Shown here: piece after piece, positions 22,823 through 35,511 of the stretch
How positions within the stretch are numbered: position 1 is the first letter of the stretch
Layout of the letters: each line of letters begins with the position of its first letter
Assembly: GCA_024500155.1 (NCBI GenBank)
Contig: CM044857.1
Location: 312,501 to 376,500 of the forward strand
Source of the DNA: Chenopodium formosanum
Lineage: Eukaryota > Streptophyta > Magnoliopsida > Caryophyllales > Amaranthaceae
DNA: 64,000 nt
Reading direction: 5' to 3'
The notes under the pieces: model-generated
Seen by the model: the letters and a program-made list of their open reading frames with translations, nothing else
Databases searched by the model: none
Told to the model about the DNA's origin: nothing
Program-made: the position numbers and the translations under genes

Positions 22823-25800
22823 CTAAACTGATCCACTAGATATCTGATCACTATCTTCTCCAAAATTGTAATGCCCATATATTTCCAACAGCATTTCTCT
22901 GCAAGGTACAACAGCGCCTAGCTTGATGTTAGCCAAAAATGCACCAGAAAGTTTACGGTGAAGACTGTAAGCCTCATCAGGCGGAGCCGACAATCTGTGT
23001 TTAAGCATGGTTGCCCCTAGATTTGAGAGGCTGTGTGTAACATTGGTGGAACGAAAATCATAACCGCCGGATCTTGAAAAAGGCAGGCCAACAACAAAAC
23101 CCGCCTGAACATGAGCATCCAACATTATCTCTGATTCCTCCCCTGTAAGGAAGCCAAGTCTGCGAGACATCTCTATCACAGCATCTCTATTGCAATTTGC
23201 ACAAGCAACCACCTAAAAATATTTACTTATTCAGATAACTGAAATGGAATTGGAGGATTGATCATATAAATACATTAACATCCAAGAAAGGTTAGACTAT
23301 CATGTTCAGTTTGGTCTAAAAGAGTTGATAAATTTGCCAAGTGGCCTGCATTGCATCCCATCAGTTATGTCCACCGTGTTTCAAATGTTATAATCTCCCA
23401 AGCAGTTATATTTCAGGAAACACCCTACAATCAATTTCCCAAGAAAAGCAACAGGAATTTACCTTGTTATTCTTCTCTTTTCCCCTAGAAAAAGCAACAG
23501 AATTTAAATTTCTGATTACTCTTCCCTTTTCTAATGGAGACTTTCTGACTATTGTGTTTGTGAACATTTTTATGAGAGCTAGACAGCAGACTATACTCCG
23601 TAGCATGCAACAAGGATAAATACACTGCAAGGATAACATATTACTATTCCCCTGGGGATGGTGAGTAAAGAACTAAAAGATTACCATTCTTGAATAATCA
23701 TCTACAAAGGCCTTTGGATAATGTCGTGCAGCTCCGAAGTCAATCAAATTGATCACTCTTGTTGCTTCATTGTACAAAAAGTTGCCCCAATTTGGGTCAG
23801 TCTGCAGTGAAGACAGGGTACATAAGAATGTTATCATAAAAGAGAAAGGTTGTCATTTGCAATAGAAAAACTAGAAAAGAACTGCCAGTATATCTTTCAC
23901 AAACTAACGAGTTACTAGAGAGCATGAAAGATGAAATCTTTAAAAATGTGAATGATTTCCCATAATAATTAACTCCATAAAGATTAAAAAAGATCAATAC
24001 TAGCTCACTGTAAACCAGAATACTGATTTTATTCTGATTCGTATTTTTGTAAAGACTTTGCCACTCCATAAAACCCTACAATACCTAGGCCCCTACTCCA
24101 TACTACTAATGGGTAACCCAGACAGAGCAAAGCCCTGGCCGTCAACCACCTCCTTACTGCCCACAAACAAGTGAGACACCTGGAATCTTAGATGCCCTAA
24201 AGACAGAGCTTTTACGTTCACATACTAACTGCAGCCAGAAATCTATATCTTTCTTTGCAGCTCAATAGCTCAATGTCAGCTCGTGACCTAAAAGTTCATA
24301 GGAACAAGTGAGTCAAACTCGTCACCTCTATGCTGCAAGGTGGAGTCCAATCATTGAAGTATTGGGGGCTCGATATGAGAGCAAAAAAAGTACAAATACC
24401 CTTGAAAATTCGATTGATTAGAAATTAGAAACTAAAAGTGAACACTTAAATACCTGCATGAAACGAAAGACAAACAACTCCATCAGAGTCAGGTCCAACA
24501 ACTTCTTCCCAACATCATTACGAGTCTCCTGATCCAGTGATGCCACTTTATCAATGGGAATTCCTGTCAACATTAATTCAAGAATGTAAAAGATCCATTA
24601 GAGCTGTGACGTAATTTTCTGAGAACATGAAAAGACAATAACCTTGAAGTAATGCTGACTATGAGTCATACCATACGTGGGAAGTCTAGAAGGTCAAGTT
24701 CCTAGTTTTGTATAAATTGATGACTTTATCTCCTAAATAAGGTTACACTATGGCAACATTTAATGATCAAAATTCTCTGGTCCTTCAGTGTTGTCAGCAG
24801 CATACAATTTTATTGTGGAAATTCAATTACAGGTGGAATCTTCAGATTCATGCTTGGGTAAACCCACATTTAATTGTGTAAGAGAGTGTTTATTCTTCCA
24901 AGTCTTTAAATCAAAGATTTGATGGGAAATCTTCTACTTTTATTCTACAGCACAATTTACCTATGTCATATGCTGATCCTTTGACTACCGGCAAAGCTAG
25001 CCAAGCCCCGTGTGCCACTCGATAAGCCCCATTGCTTAAGTTGAGTCAATCCTTCTCCTTTATGACAATTAATTTTATGCCTCTGAGAATGCTCTTGCTA
25101 GCACACCTCTAAGAGCTAAGCAATGCCCCTCAAGTGAACTAACTACATCCCTTAGTACTTTGCCTGATTAATTATGACCCTCGTAGAAAAGTGAACACAC
25201 AACTACACAAGCTAGTCACAGTCGTTAGTGAACCCGAACAGTGACTTGACACTATTGTGCTTTAGTTTCCTCATACTGTTGTTGAAGGAAAGCGAACGAG
25301 TTAAGAGAACACATGTTTCTGCAAAGATAGCTTATTATTGGTAGCCTATCAACTAGGATGCACAAATGGGCCTTGGTGGTTATTTATAGGCCACCTTACT
25401 AAAGGAACTAGAGTATTCTATTCTAAAACTCACCCCCCCCTCCTTAAGGGAACTTTCCATAAAAAGAAGTTTCTTACAAATACGTAAAAGATAGTTCTAC
25501 ACAACTCCTAGCTAGACTTTTCTACACAAGAACACAAAAGTGCCTTCCAACGCACTTTTGAACATTTAGGACCTTATCTTGGAAATTCACCCTGACCATT
25601 ATCGTCATTCAGCCAAATTATGGCACACCCCAAATCCTAGGCCATTCGGAGCTTGTTTGGTCCACCAAATGGCCCATTATCATGTTACTATCAATGTTGT
25701 GTTCAGTGGGAATATTTAGCCTTACCAATATAATGCTCTGCAGGGGGAGGCAGTGCCAAGGAGCTCATAAATATCCCCCTTAGGCCATGACGCTACAATT

Positions 25801-28800
25801 TTGCCTAGTGACCCACAATGCTTCTAGTGGTGTGGCCAATATGGGTATGACATATAGCCCACATCTCATCCTTAGTACTCAAGTGGGTTATAGGTCATAC
25901 CTGTGTTCGACACTATTACCCGAGTCAATATAACATAGGTCATATGAATTGGTAAATGCGGCCCACCTTCCTTCTTGTAAAATACTTCCTCCGTTTTTTT
26001 TAAATTGCACCATTTTCCTTTTTGGGAAGTTGTACATTTATTGCACCATCCTTCTATGGTATGCTTTATCATGCGTTCACACTACTAAATAACAATTTGC
26101 CCTTATATACATTTGATAATAACCGTTATTCTCTCCTTTGTTTGTACTCACATGGGCATTATTGGTATCCCCCACTTTACCCCCTTTCTTAATTCTTGTG
26201 CCCAAAGCGTATGGTGCAATTAAAATCGGAGGAAGTATATAATTTGCCAACTATCAAGTCCAGATGGAATTGTTCAAAGACTCTCTTAGAGTGTTGCAGC
26301 TGTAGCAGGTCTGTAATTTTGGGGGACACAAAGGAAGAACATCACTAAGGCAGAGAGCTAGCTCAGGGAGTGAGGGGTTCTATCAGCCTGCTACTGGAGA
26401 AAAAAATGAGACTGAAATTACCAGTACTTTTTGTAGGGAGACTCTGTAGTTTGTAGAGCAGAGTAGGGTTTCTGATTTCTTTGTTAACTTAATCTAAAAG
26501 AATAATTTGAGCTTAGGTTCAAATATACACAGAAGTACTGGCACTCAATATTCTTTCACTAGTTCTTGATGTAGATGTCTGATCCTTTTCCTTTCTTATT
26601 AATAGATTTTTCAATTGATCTAAAAACTTTCAAATTTAAAGATAAAGACACGCCACCAAATTCCCTCCCTACCTCTACATTCCCTTCAAAGGAAAAAAAA
26701 AAAAAAAAGACGATATAGCATTTTTTTTTTTTTTTTTTTATTTTGTTTTTTTTGCAAATTCAACATCTCTATTTACATGTTTCTCCTCATAAACTGATAT
26801 ATGATAAGTACCATTCTACAAATAGAGACATAAAATTAGTAATATTCTAATGGGTTTTCATGATAGACCTTTGTCCAAACGAATCTAATTGAAGGTAATT
26901 CAATGCATGTATGCAAAAGGTAATCTCTAAGAACTTATAAAAGCCTTGAACTGAAAAACATGCTATAAGCAGTGAAACATTGGATTAATAATTTATGAAA
27001 ATATTATCTTAGATTGGCCAGAGTAAGATGTCTTAGCAAATTCAAAAAGCAGACAATTTTATTCCAGTTAAAAAGCATCACACAATTAAGTTTAAGCAAC
27101 TACCATGGATAAGCTCTGTTGTCAAGACTCTTTTACTCGATAACTCATCTACAACCAAGGGCACATAAAACCCCTGTTTTTCAGAGAGGAGATTCCGAAA
27201 TAGTTTTTGGTTATTGGCTTCCAGCACATAGTCACATTCACGGGATAACTCTTCTCTTGCAACCTGCAACAACGTAAAGCAACGGTAAAATAAGAAATAA
27301 AATACAATTGCGAATTCAGGAGTTTGTTCAAAATGTCATTTACAATCAAATTAGAGGATCTTTCTTTAAAATATCACATATTGCTGGAGCAGTTTATCCA
27401 AGGGTTCATGCTATAACCAATTCGGGTTGAGTCAGATTCAGGTCATGAATCATTTGGGTTGATTTGGGTAGTTCCATATTTAGTTCTATTTGCAATAGGC
27501 TATTGTGATTATAGTCATCATTAGACACATTGTTTATCAGGCATAACCAAATCAGATCAGATCAAATTCAGGTCATGTGATTTCAAGTACAAATTGGGTA
27601 GTATTACCGGCTAAGGGTCGGTTTTTCCAGGTCTACATGCAAGGAGAATAAGTGGGACATCCAAAAAGATAAAGATAATCTAAAACTCTAGGATATACTT
27701 CCCCCATTTCTATTTACTTGACTAACATCCTTAAACGAAAATGTCATATTACTTGACCCATAATATAAATGGAATGGTTTTAACTACAAGCTCACATACT
27801 TAGCCTTAATCACCCCAATCCTAAGCTTACTAATCCCCAAATCTCAAGCCCCTTCAACACTTTTTTATGAAACAGCCACCACCTTCTCCATTAAAACCAC
27901 CAGCTTTCCTGCTGTACAACTGCCACCCTCAACGGATATCACCACCCACTCCGATGCGTTACCAATAACTCATCAGAAACTGGCACCCTCACTGGAAATC
28001 ACCAGCTAGCCATCCTCCACACCAATTCACTGCTCCTAACTCGTCGAAATCTGCTGCCCTCACCAAAAATCACTACCCAATACACCAAACTGCCACCCTT
28101 ACCTGCCAATATCCACCACCCTTACCAGAAGTCACATCCCTTCGCACTATCCTCCGTCCCTATGACCCAAACTCACCAAAATCACATACCCATCTTACCA
28201 AAAAGAACTGCATCCTTGGCCACCAAATCACCCCTTAAACCACCAAAAACACCCACTGCCTAGCACCATCACCTTCACCCTTAGCTCAAATTCTCTCTCT
28301 TTAAAGTTTAAACCCGATAACCATTAGATCCATAGCCTAGCACCACTTTCGCCCAAAACACTCATTATTTATGGTTTGAAGAGAGAGTAAGATAACGAAA
28401 GAAGGAGAAAGAGAAAGAAAAAAAAAAGGCAGATCTGAAGGAGGATGAAAGAGATAAGGTTGTAGGAGAGAGGAGCGACGGTGGGGATGTGGCCATGGAA
28501 GTGAAGCAAGAGGGAGGAGGAGGAGCACTTGACCTGGTGGAAGCAATTAGATATGGATGACGGAGTGGGGTGGTGGTGGCAGTGATGACATGTGGCCGGC
28601 GGTAGCAACAGCGGTGGAGTGCCTGTTGGTGTGGTGGGTGAGTGGGTTCAATTAACAAAATTGTTTTGCTACTTAACAAAGGTTATTAAACTACCCACAA
28701 CACTTTCTCTCCCATCTTCCTTAAAAAGTGTGCCGAGAGCTATAAGTCAATTATAGAAATGGAGGAAGTAGTTTGTAACTTTGACACTTTGTATAACAAA

Positions 28801-31800
28801 CTTAGATTTTTGTTAGAGATTTTATTATTCTTAGTCTCCTCCACCATCCCTTTTGCCCTCACCTCCTTACTCTAACCCCTTTCCCTTCAACAACAACGTT
28901 GCTTCCTATTACAAAGGAGGCCATGGTCCATGACTGTATTATGCTCTAAGACAATGCTACATGCTGCATTGCTGCCATAAAAACGACAAGGCATTTTCTG
29001 ACATAACAAACATCAAATGAACCCTGCTACAAAATAAACTTACAAACCGAATTCCTTTCTATCCCTTGTAATTGTGTTATATAACAAATTCTTAAAAAGG
29101 TTACAAAATTAAGATGATCCAAACCTCAAAGATTTTTCACGCACCTTCATAGCTTGGTCAAGATAAAGTCCCTTAGGAATCAGGTTTGTATAATCCAACA
29201 GCAATTTCACATTCTTGATGTCACTTTCAATGCTATCTGCTACTCCTGGGTACTGTATTTTCATTGCTACCTCCATACCATCATGTGTGACAGCTTGGTG
29301 AACCTGAAAATTTCAACAGTTATTAGAGTTATTATTAGCTTTTAGATAAGAAACTCAAGAAATCAAAAAATTAAATTATAAGAGTATGATGCAAATTATT
29401 GACACAAATAAACATCCATAAGGCTTGGAAACAAGTGACAGGCCAACTTCATGCAACTATGCAAGTTCACTAGACAAGAACTCATTGCTTCACACATACG
29501 AAGTGGTGCATATAGGAGCATCATGAAAGAAGTTTTATACTTCCTTTTAGTTGACACATTTTGACTTCTTCCACTTTTCACATAAGTTACTTTGACCTCA
29601 CTATGTGATTTATTCTTAAGAAAAAAAAATAGTCGAGTGGGGTCTTGTTTGATTCGTCTCAATTTCTATTTTTCAATATTAAATTTGTATAATTTTTTGT
29701 TGTATATGAAGATATAATTATTTGAAGTAATGCATTGGCAAAGGCGCCTGTAGAAAATGTGTCAATTAACATAACACAGAGCAAGTACCATTTAACACTC
29801 AGGGAAGACAAAAAAAAAAAATAAAATAAAAAAAAAAAAAAAAGAAAAGACCTTCTAAATCCTCTCAAAGACAAGAGATATTTGGTCAATCCTAGTGCTA
29901 CCTAATTTGCTACCCTGAAACGCATTATAAAAACACAATTGACGTGAAATGTATCTTGCTCTGTGACCAAGTTGAAGTGTTTTAACAAAAATAGGTTGCA
30001 AATCACATCCTTGTTTACATATTAATTCCAAGTTCCAACCACCAGAAGTGCATGTATTATGTACCATATCCAGGCCATACTTGAACTTAATAATTGAAAG
30101 AGGGCGAGGAGGAAGAGTGGATTAACCTATAACATTCCAGATTCAAATCTTTCCAAAATTGCTTCTTTTGAGGATGTTCCATCAGAGGATTTGACACTTT
30201 GGTATAGATAATAAATAGAAATAGAGATGATAGTTTCTAATGTCTAGATCAAATCCCAGTTTTGGAGTTACCTCCCATATTTGAAGGTGAATTGATGTAA
30301 TGCTGATGTGACAGTCTTCATATCTATCAAATTTACTTTAGAAAATGATTTCACTGTCACTCCTCCCAAGGACAATTGGGAGTCAAGGGCTCCTACAAAG
30401 TGTTTTTTTTTTTTTTTTTCTCTTAATTGGCAAGATTTAAAGGTAAGGCTTTAACCAAGGATGTTCTAAAAGGATATCTCAGACCTGCAAACTAATTGGC
30501 ATGTGCAACAGGACCAAGGACCTGCCAATCAGCTCCTTTTTTTGCCACTGGTTTCTTTTTCTTAGGACTTGGGCTTCAAAGGTCTAATCTACATGCTTCA
30601 TGAATAACAGAAGTGGTCAAACAGTCAACAGTTGGAGCAGTGCCACTTAAATTATGCAAATTCCAGTAAGTGGATGATGAAATTATTTCAGGAATGCAAG
30701 TCAGCTTCCTTTCCAGTTCTTAGGGGTAAATAATTAAGCTTTTAGCACTGGTTCGCTGCGATTCTATTCAGTTCACTAATCAATTACATAAATTCCAGAT
30801 TGCATACAATAATTTGATTCATGGGGAATGTAAGCAAATCAGGTAATTCTAACTTCTAAGTTGTTGGTCAGTGTCACCAAGTAATTAAATACGGAGAGGG
30901 AGTAAAATGATTCCACCTCTTGAAAGTAGAATTCTCATTCACAATAGCTGTAATTCAGGTTATCAATCAAAAGCATCTTCTTCCCTAATTTCTGCCACTC
31001 ATGATGTCTAAGTTATGCTAATTCGTAGCATCAGATTACAACTTCAAGAGCATTTTCCCTAATTTTATTGGCATCTTTGCATTGCAAAAATCAATTAAAA
31101 TATATACCATGAACTGCTTAATCAAAAAAATATTCCACCATAGCCCCAAATCAACACAAGATTACTGTATTTTCCTTGATTTTGTTAAAGCATTTGTCAA
31201 TTAAATCTCTAGCATTTGGTTATTAATAGAGGTCTAGAGTTACATTGTAGTTATACTGTTCATATAGTATTTCTACCCAATAAAAATCCATTGAAAAGGA
31301 TTGTGCCAATGACAATTAGCCTACAGCAAAGGTGGCTAGTGGGCTAGTTCAGGCGCAACCACCTCAAACTGGCGTGGTATGCCCAGGCTTAATCTGGTTC
31401 AACACAGGGAATCAGCATGAATTGGGTGGTTATGTGCAATAGGTTCAAAATTTTCACACAGAAAGTTTGGCCATGGCTCTGGCTACTTCAGGAACCCAGT
31501 TGTTAGATACTTCATATAAGATTTAAGAAGATAAGACAAAAGTAACTTGCTACTCAAACATAATGTACCTCAAATATGACAATCAGGGAAATTTATGAAC
31601 AACAACAAAGCTTTGGTCTTAAAATAATTTGGGGTCAGCTAACAAAAATTATCAACAAGGAAATTCACAAAGCAAAGGAAGGGGGAAAAAAGCAATATAA
31701 CTGCACAAAATACCTGACCAATACTTGCAGATGCCATGGGTTCATAGTTAAAACTCCTCAACTTTGAAGACCACTGAGGCCCTAATTCAGCATCCAAGAC

Positions 31801-33921
31801 TTGATTAATTTGGCTCCTTGGCATCACGTCAGCGCCTTGACGGACTATCTCCAAAGCAGCCAAGATCTAGCAATGAAGGCGAGAACCAAATACATCAGAA
31901 CTCCATAATTACTTTATTTACTGATTTCCTTTGATTAATCTGAAAAAGAATCAGTCCATGAAAATAGGGCTTAAATTTAATATACTGTGTACTATTTTAC
32001 TTCAAATGAAATTCTGTCTTATACATATAATTTTATTTCACAAAATTAATTGAAACCTCCACATCAAAAGCTTGAGAATTGCATGCCAATTACATCGCAC
32101 AATAGCAAAATACAGTATTATTTTCTTTTGATAGAAAATTAAGTTTTTTGGAGGGATGAAAATGTCGGGGAAAAAAAATTAAAGATATCTAGAACCTAAA
32201 AATTCACTGATCAGTGAAGAAGAAACAGCAGCTGGATCCAAGGCAATGGTGTTGACAACATGGAAAGGGGTGAGACTCAAGTGACAGTTTGATATTCCTC
32301 CACAAGTCCATAATTCCATATCTCTTCTCATTGTTGCATATCAAGATGTAGATGCATCTCATTAGAAATTAACCAGCTGCTTCACTTGTTTCCATGTCAT
32401 TTGGTGGCTCAATTTTATGCACTTAGGTTTATCTTAATAATATTAAGGAGTGTGACTCAACTCACTCAAGTGATACTGTGACAAATAAATATTCTTTTAT
32501 ATCTTATCTCATAAATGCATTGTAATATGTTTGCATATCCCATTAAATATTTACAGTTGCTTTGCTTGGTTCAATGTCATAAGAAGGTTTTCTATCATTG
32601 AACACAATAATACTAACGGAAAACTGCATAATTTAATTTTTTTTGGAGATAAGAATATTTATTTATTTATTTATTTCAATTATAATAGTAAATTAGAAAG
32701 CATAACAGTACTAGAGCAAAAGTGCTCTTCATATTTATAAAGCAAATAAATTAACTTCAAAACCTAAAGCGTCAGTAAATTACTAGATTATAGAAATAAC
32801 CAGACATAAATAAAAAGGCTTAATTACAAGAAGGAAGCTAGTACCGGAGCAGGTACAAGAGATTCATCTTGTATACTCAACATCTGCCCTATCTTCAGTG
32901 CTGCCCCACGCATTCTACAAAGAGCAAGTGCTAACCGTTCTGCATTTTTTTCAGATAAAAATGAAGAAGGGCTAGACTGGTTATCCGGCGAATCAGGCCT
33001 TCCTAAAAATAGCGTCTTGGCAGATTCTTGGACACTTCCCCAGGCAAGACCAGCTCCTAGACTAGCAAACCTGCCAATTAGAAAGGTATATTTTAGCATT
33101 TTAATGAAATTTAGTGTGATCCTGAGTGAATCCGCAACATGGAAAGATAGCAGGCAAGCTCAGCAAGCAACATGCACAAACATTCCCAGGAGAGTGGGTA
33201 ACAATGTAACATATAATTACCAATAATAACCATACACTTAACAGGCTTACATCAGTTACATGTGGTAAATTATCAAATAGGAATCTCAAAAGCAAGCCAT
33301 GCAAGGTTGCATACGGAGAAACTAAGAAAACAAAACTCCTAAAGAAAAATAAGACACTAACCCAAGAGCCCTGGAGAAGGGTGTAGCAGGCACTTTTCTT
33401 TCCCTAGGCTTCCGCCTCTTCAAAGGGATGGTAGTGCTGGAGGCAGAGATGGGAGTGTTGGCGGTTTGACCTTCCCCCACACCCATCAATTGATCAGCCG
33501 CAGATTTGGATCCTACATGTGCATTCAAATCAGGCTGATTCACTGACTCTGATGTCGGAGATGAAACAAATTGTTCAGACGAAGAAGCAGCAATCGAATC
33601 ACCAGTAGAAGCAATCTCTGAACTTGAAATGACCTCTTCCCTGGAGGCAGAACTATTTCCAGTAGTAGAGACAGCACCACTATCAAAATAAACAATAGAG
33701 TCTCCGGCATTCTTAGAAGACTTTGGCTTACTTGCTAACGGTTCATGTTGGTGAACCTGTACCTTTCCTCTCGTAAGGCCAAATATGCTTGCAGATTTCT
33801 TAATGAAAGATTGTAGTGCATCTCTTGAACCATCGCTTGCTCCTGAACGTCTCACAACCTCCCTGGCTACTAATGATAATCCCTCAGCGACCCTACTCAT
33901 GTCTCTCATTGTTGAACTCAT
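22823..33921 (-). CDS. COQ8/ABC1-family atypical kinase (UbiB family)
   Basis: Eight exons on the minus strand: 33921-33362, 33070-32845, 31866-31714, 29303-29145, 27263-27104, 24563-24454, 23801-23685, 23212-22823. They total 1875 nt and 624 aa, all GT-AG and in frame. The ATG is at 33921. A long low-complexity N-terminal part (about 1-180) is followed by the family's KxGQ motif (KIGQ, 246-249), the Ala/Ser-rich loop MASASIGQ (306-313), the ATP-binding lysine (VAMK, K328), TDPNWGNF (457-464) and DFG (477-479). Length and the FASLGAGLAWGS segment resemble plant mitochondrial COQ8 (ABC1), which supports ubiquinone synthesis. The mitochondrial location is inferred from the family, since no clear presequence is obvious. 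The gene looks intact despite kb-sized introns. Confidence 0.92.
25985..26235. mobile_element. Stowaway-like MITE in COQ8-like intron 5
   Basis: 251 bp with inverted ends CTTCCTCCGTTTTTTTTAAA and its counterpart ending CGGAGGAAG, and a TA on each side (25983-25984 and 26236-26237). The TTGCACC/GGTGCAA segments extend the inverted repeat. TA target and CTYCCTCCGT ends are typical of Stowaway (Tc1/mariner) MITEs. Confidence 0.85.
27698..28768. mobile_element. Large mariner-type MITE in COQ8-like intron 4
   Basis: About 1.07 kb. The ends are CTTCCCCCATTTCTATTTAC and a complementary end ATAGAAATGGAGGAAG, with TA on both sides (27696-27697, 28769-28770). The interior is unusually C-rich on the plus strand and contains repeated CTGCCACCCTCACC-like and AAATCACCA-like words, followed by a G/A-rich block at 28380-28640. 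No transposase was recognised. The size is larger than usual for Stowaway. Confidence 0.7.
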
Positions 33922-35511
33922 GGAATATGTTTGTGCCTTTTAGTGCTAAAAGTATAATGCATATGGCAAGAATCTTGTCTGACGGTATTCCTAGATCATC
34001 ATGTTGACTGGCGGACCATCTTTCTTTATAATAACGTAAATCTCAAACCAATTGGTATAGTAAAATATCTGTCCATAAATTTAAGTACTCAGTGAAAATG
34101 ACGGTAATTTTATATATATGGAAATGATGCATAATAATCCAACATTACATGAGGATCTACAGCAATTCTACAATTGATTGCACAAAGTAACACTGGAAAA
34201 GGATCTCTTCACAATTGCAATAGCTACACAAGAATAAAATAGGGATATAATTATTACTTTACTTCATCCTACTATCTTGTAAAAGGGGAACAGGGTGTAA
34301 GGGATAAATATATATTGCTATCAAAGAAGTGTGATCTCCAAGGTTACCCACAAGCTACAAATTTACAAATTTGAACAGGTGAATTTGATCTACACCGCTC
34401 CTTTGCAAATTAAAATGAAGTTTGCAGGTTGGAATAAAGTTCCATTGTTAGGCAGAACAAGAACAGATGTTTATGGATATAATTATGAAATAATTGAAGA
34501 ACAGAACCAGGAAAATGAATATAATTAATGGAGAACAGTAACATGAGGACTGATATTCCAGCTCAAGTTTGTACTTCTGTTGAATTCATCAGATTGCACC
34601 TAATGGTGACTGAATGGACTTGCAACTAGTTTGATTTTCAATATCGTGCCACTGACATCGTAGAAAGTTCACATAAACACAATCACATTATGAATAGAGT
34701 AAATATTTTAAATACAATCACACATTATATAAGTGAAAATGTATAAAATCAATTGTGTTAGAGCTCTATGTGCACAGATTAGCGAACACATAGTCTGTCA
34801 AGTTGAAGTCATTGTTGATTTATAGTCATTGTATGATGTATTACTTACCCAATTCGACCACGAATACAACAACGAAGCAAGGAGAAACTACATTAAGATT
34901 ACAATCTATAAACCTCATTACCATGTGTAAAAATATAATTCAGAACAAGCTGGCTCTCACTCTATAACCAACACCCAAATCATTCAAACTAATGTAACAA
35001 ACTTTCATCATATCATATGTCAAAAATAAAAAACTTGTAATTCAAATCAAATCATGCATAACATAAAATACATGCAAGAAGATTGTATAATGAATCACTA
35101 CTATCCACCAAGATGAAAGCATATTGTAATATCAATTTCATAATCAATTACACAAATCAATAGGAACATAACCTAGAATATGATCAATTTATTGAATCCA
35201 AAATCGAAGAAATTGATTGTAAATGAAGAAATGGAGCTCCAAAACAGGGAAATTTAAAGGAAATGTGAACGCAATGTGATTAAGAGTAGGAGAGGAGAGA
35301 GAATACGAAGATCCTAACCCTTGTTTCCGGTGAAGGACGACGAACAACGGTGGGCGGTTAACGGCGCTGGGAGTGAGTATGAGATGGGAAGGCGGGGTTG
35401 AGAGGCAGCCACGAGTAGGCAGACCCAAAATTTGCAAAATTCAATTTTTTCTCTTCAAAAAAGCATTGTAATTTTAAAGAGTGAGGATAAATCAAGGGAT
35501 GATTTTACAGT
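33922..35511. other. Upstream region of the COQ8-like gene
   Basis: AT-rich without a recognised ORF. A more G+C-rich block at about 35290-35420 is the likeliest site of a promoter or non-coding first exon of the minus-strand gene, with a 5' UTR intron between it and 33921. That is inference; no transcript signal is decisive. Confidence 0.35.

Noticed and set aside
28337..28679. Three overlapping Pro/Ser/His-rich minus-strand ORFs
   Set aside because: They sit inside the large MITE in a kinase intron and reflect purine-strand bias rather than coding.
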